NCBI GenBank assembly: GCA_965233665.1
Contig: CBDDTG010000032.1
Span: 17,695-81,694 of the forward strand
Direction of reading: 5' to 3'
Length of the DNA: 64,000 nt
DNA from: Bacterioplanes sp965233665
Lineage (GTDB): Bacteria > Pseudomonadota > Gammaproteobacteria > Pseudomonadales > Oceanobacteraceae
Position numbers and translations under genes: made by a program
The notes under the pieces: model-generated
The model's database searches: none
Seen by the model: only the letters and a program-made list of their open reading frames with translations
What the model was told of the DNA's origin: nothing
In this document: one piece after another, positions 61,628 through 64,000 of the stretch
How the letters are laid out: each line of letters opens with the position of its first letter
How positions within the stretch are numbered: position 1 is the stretch's first letter

Positions 61628-61889
61628 GGCATCTCTGAATAATTCGGTGCCCGCTCTGGACCACCAGAGGGCTCCAGATCACGAAGCCGGTTTGCCGCTC
61701 TAGCCTGCTACAGCAAAAGTCGGCGACACAGAGCTGGCGTTCTCTGGCGATCCCCGCAGGGCGCGGGCGGCAGGCGTCCATAACGTCGTTGGTGATGTTG
61801 AAAAGGGCTGGCCATTTCCTGCCATCACCGCCTTGTTCTGAAAGCCTGCTGCACTCGCGCAGAGCTGTGCAGAATTATTCAGAGGTGCC
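61628..61889 (-). mobile_element. 262-bp inverted-repeat element, copy 3 (MITE-like)
   Basis: Same element as copies 1 and 2, in opposite orientation, again exactly 262 bp. Left end GGCATCTCTGAATAAT (one change), right end ATTATTCAGAGGTGCC. CTTAG occurs on both sides (61623-61627 and 61890-61894). It lies between the spermidine-synthase-like gene and a terminator. Confidence 0.88.
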
Positions 61890-61904
61890 CTTAGTGAACT
61901 CAAT

Positions 61905-61930
61905 AAAAAACCCGCCGTAGCGGGTTTTTT
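61905..61930. terminator. Bidirectional intrinsic terminator
   Basis: CCCGC-CGTA-GCGGG with A6 before and T6 after. Ends the S8 protease gene (minus) and the transcript from the left. Confidence 0.87.
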
Positions 61931-61948
61931 ATTGGCTCGTTGGTGTGA

Positions 61949-63679
61949 TTATTTCCAAGTCGCCTTCAGTGACATATCTGAGCGATAGCCGGTACTGATC
62001 GTTACCGTCCAATCACCCGCCGATGGGTTGCTAACTGAGCAGCTACCTGTGCCACCGAAGATGCTATCCGAGCAACCTTCGCCCTGGGTATTGGAGACCG
62101 TAAGGCTTCCATCACCCGATGCACCAATGGTCACTACTTCCAGTGACGTCATGCCCTCAGGCGTAGTTACGGTGTAAGACAGGGTTGGTTGACCGTAGTC
62201 CCAGAACCACCAGCGATAGTAATCGGCAACATCGAAACTTTCACTACCACCGATAGGCGGAACAATAACACCGCCATCTGCATCATCTACCGCCTTGGAA
62301 GCATCAATAATACCGCTACCACAGCCAGCGCAGTTATCCGTTAACGGATTAGTATTGGCTCTGTTCTTCAGGATATTTTCTACCTCTGTTGGCGTAATAT
62401 CCGAGTTTACTTCATACATCATGGCAACCACACCGGCGATGTGTGGAGCAGCCATAGATGTGCCTGGCTTAGTAAAGTAAGCATCACGCTCTGGGCCATG
62501 CGTGCCTTCATTATCAGTAGAGAGCACACCTTGCGGATCGTTCACGAAAACCGTGCCATCGGCACGTCTACGCCACTCACCGCCCGGGGCTGTTACATCC
62601 ACGACGCTGCCGTAATTCGAATAATTGGCTTTTGCTGCATTAATGTTGCTGGCAGCGACATTAACGACGCCAGCACAGTTGCTTGGCCGATAGTTAGCAG
62701 CATTGTCATTGCTGTTACCTGCAGCCACAACCACCGTCGCTCCTGCAGAGCGTGCAAAATTAATCGCTTCCTGGTAAATTGCACCGCACTCGCCTTCGCC
62801 ACCCAGGCTCATATTAATGACTTGGGCTGGGTGTTCATTCGCTGGCAAACCTGGCACGCTGCCGCCAGCAGCCCAGACGATGCCGTCGGCAATATCAGAC
62901 AAGCTACCACCGCATTTTCCCAAAACACGCACAGGTACTACTTTGGCATCGTACGCCACACCAGACACGCCGATGCCATTATTAGCAACAGCAGCAATGG
63001 TGCCAGCTACGTGAGTGCCATGCCAGGAGCTGTCTCGATCATAACTTGGCCCACCCCAAGGGCACTCCCCAGCTTTCATTACATCGCCAGGGTCACGGGC
63101 ATCACCGTCACGGCCGTCACCATCGACTGAATATAACGTATCCGTGATCATATCGTAGCCAGGCAGAAGGTTGCCCACCAAATCTTCATGCGGGCGATAA
63201 CCGGTATCCAGTACAGCGACGGTGACACCTTTACCCGTGGCGCGCTCCCAAGCATTTGGCAGGTTGATACCCGCTTGCTGATCGAAGTAATGCCATTGAT
63301 CGGCGTAGCGCGGATCGTTGGGCGTAGAATACGCCTGCATAATGGCGTCTTCTTCTATATGGGCAATGGCCGGACTGTTAGACAGCTCTTCGATGCGTTG
63401 CGCCAGCTCTTCTTCACTGCCGGCTTTTACTGAGATCACATGATAACCATCCAGCATCATCGAGCGCTGATAAGCGACATCGCCGCGTGACAGCATCTGT
63501 TGTTGAGCGGCCACCACATCGACCCCCTGTGCTGACATGGTTCTCGATTCACTGGCACTGGGATACTTCACAATAAAGCGTTTGGTGAGTTCAGCCTGTG
63601 CATTCGCACTGATCACCGCCATGGATAACATCGACATAGCGATGGCTGAATTCCTTGCCAAGGATTTTTTAAACTTCAT
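61949..63679 (-). CDS. Secreted subtilisin-like (S8) serine protease
   Basis: A 576-residue secreted protease. It has a signal peptide (VISANAQA), an I9-like propeptide (FIVKYPSASES, about 30-115), and catalytic Asp158 (VAVLDTGYRP), His220 (SWHGTHVAGTIAA) and Ser408 (GTSMAAPHIAG). The C-terminal 100 residues (SGDGSLTVSNTQGEG, AGDWTVTISTGYRSDMSL) look like a pre-peptidase C-terminal domain, removed on maturation. Likely extracellular nutrient protease. Confidence 0.93.
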   Translation of the reverse strand: MKFKKSLARNSAIAMSMLSMAVISANAQAELTKRFIVKYPSASESRTMSAQGVDVVAAQQQMLSRGDVAYQRSMMLDGYHVISVKAGSEEELAQRIEELSNSPAIAHIEEDAIMQAYSTPNDPRYADQWHYFDQQAGINLPNAWERATGKGVTVAVLDTGYRPHEDLVGNLLPGYDMITDTLYSVDGDGRDGDARDPGDVMKAGECPWGGPSYDRDSSWHGTHVAGTIAAVANNGIGVSGVAYDAKVVPVRVLGKCGGSLSDIADGIVWAAGGSVPGLPANEHPAQVINMSLGGEGECGAIYQEAINFARSAGATVVVAAGNSNDNAANYRPSNCAGVVNVAASNINAAKANYSNYGSVVDVTAPGGEWRRRADGTVFVNDPQGVLSTDNEGTHGPERDAYFTKPGTSMAAPHIAGVVAMMYEVNSDITPTEVENILKNRANTNPLTDNCAGCGSGIIDASKAVDDADGGVIVPPIGGSESFDVADYYRWWFWDYGQPTLSYTVTTPEGMTSLEVVTIGASGDGSLTVSNTQGEGCSDSIFGGTGSCSVSNPSAGDWTVTISTGYRSDMSLKATWK

Positions 63680-64000
63680 ACCTTTTTCCTTTTAGTTTTA
63701 ATTTTCCGCTCTTTAACCAGCGGACAGAAAAAAAAGTATCAGTAAAAAACAAAATCAATAATGGGTATCGCGACAAAACAAATGCCATTTTTGCCACTTA
63801 AGTTAAAACAAAATTTAATATTGATTTTATTGGCGAAAGTCTAATCCATTACTATTAAAAATATTGGAATAAGCAAATACCAAAAAGTAATATAAAGGAA
63901 AACATAAAACTGAGCAATCTATCTATTGATAAAGGATTAGATATCAAATGAACAATCAGAGAGAAAATAACAACAAAGCTAGCGAAACGAGATGAAAGTC
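63680..64000. other. AT-rich intergenic region with possible gene start at window end
   Basis: Upstream promoter region of the S8 protease, very AT-rich. A 15-codon frame at 63948-63995 (AAGGA 12 nt upstream) ends in TGA overlapping ATGAAAGTC at 63992, which may start the next gene. Too little is visible to assign either. Confidence 0.35.

Overview
The window looks like chromosomal DNA of a marine gammaproteobacterium close to the Pseudomonadales/Oceanospirillales. The evidence is gene order and family type: rnpB/rsmI/lpoA/yraN/diaA-type SIS protein, an ArsC-like gene ahead of a Pseudomonas-type dapD, argG-motY-pyrC-rnt, and fpr divergent from a FinR-type LysR gene. The genus cannot be fixed from sequence alone. 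Most of the window is dense, moderately GC-rich core DNA with short spacers.

Layout. 1-7.1 kb: solute-binding protein (partial), RNase P RNA, EamA transporter, rsmI divergent from lpoA-yraN-SIS gene, then a convergent tusA-like/MFS pair. 7.4-12 kb: PLP racemase/aldolase-like enzyme, DUF819 membrane protein, carboxylesterase, ArsC-like protein, dapD. 12.1-16 kb: an ammonium transporter fused to a histidine-kinase ATPase domain, overlapping tail-to-tail with a MocR regulator. 16-24 kb: MBL-fold lipoprotein, nth, HBM chemoreceptor, ATP-NAD kinase-like protein, phospholipase A, EamA transporter. 24-29 kb: MarR regulator with palindromic operators, fpr/finR, a solute-binding protein, CBS protein, MscS-like channel. 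29-36 kb: argG (frameshifted), motY, pyrC, rnt, UPF0231, sphingomyelinase. 36-43 kb: GreA/B-like, mutarotase, hemerythrin, LysR, two divergent paralogous phosphoribosyltransferases, a TauE/SafE gene broken by a short inverted-repeat element, and hom. 43-52.7 kb: GcvR-like, tandem methyltransferase-like protein, bactofilin, Uup ABC-F, RND efflux pair.

52.8-58.8 kb is the accessory part: three tandem tRNA-Val/tRNA-Asp pairs, then an AT-rich block holding integron-type gene cassettes, one of them an AbiV-like abortive-infection gene. The cassettes are recognisable because the core-site bases at the start of each cassette are the exact complement of its own attC R'' site. An IS3-family element has destroyed the attC of the AbiV cassette and the start of the next gene. 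The block is framed by a 37-bp inverted repeat. 58.8-64 kb returns to core-type genes: Lrp/LysE divergent pair, a small unknown gene, spermidine-synthase-like protein, and a secreted S8 protease.

The strongest unusual signals are: (1) a 262-bp non-coding inverted-repeat element (MITE-like) in three equal-length copies, one of which interrupts TauE/SafE with a 4-bp target duplication; (2) the integron cassette array with AbiV and its IS3 damage; (3) the Amt-HATPase fusion without an evident phospho-acceptor histidine domain; (4) two one-base G-run differences, in argG and in tRNA-Val copy 1, which are either real lesions or assembly errors.
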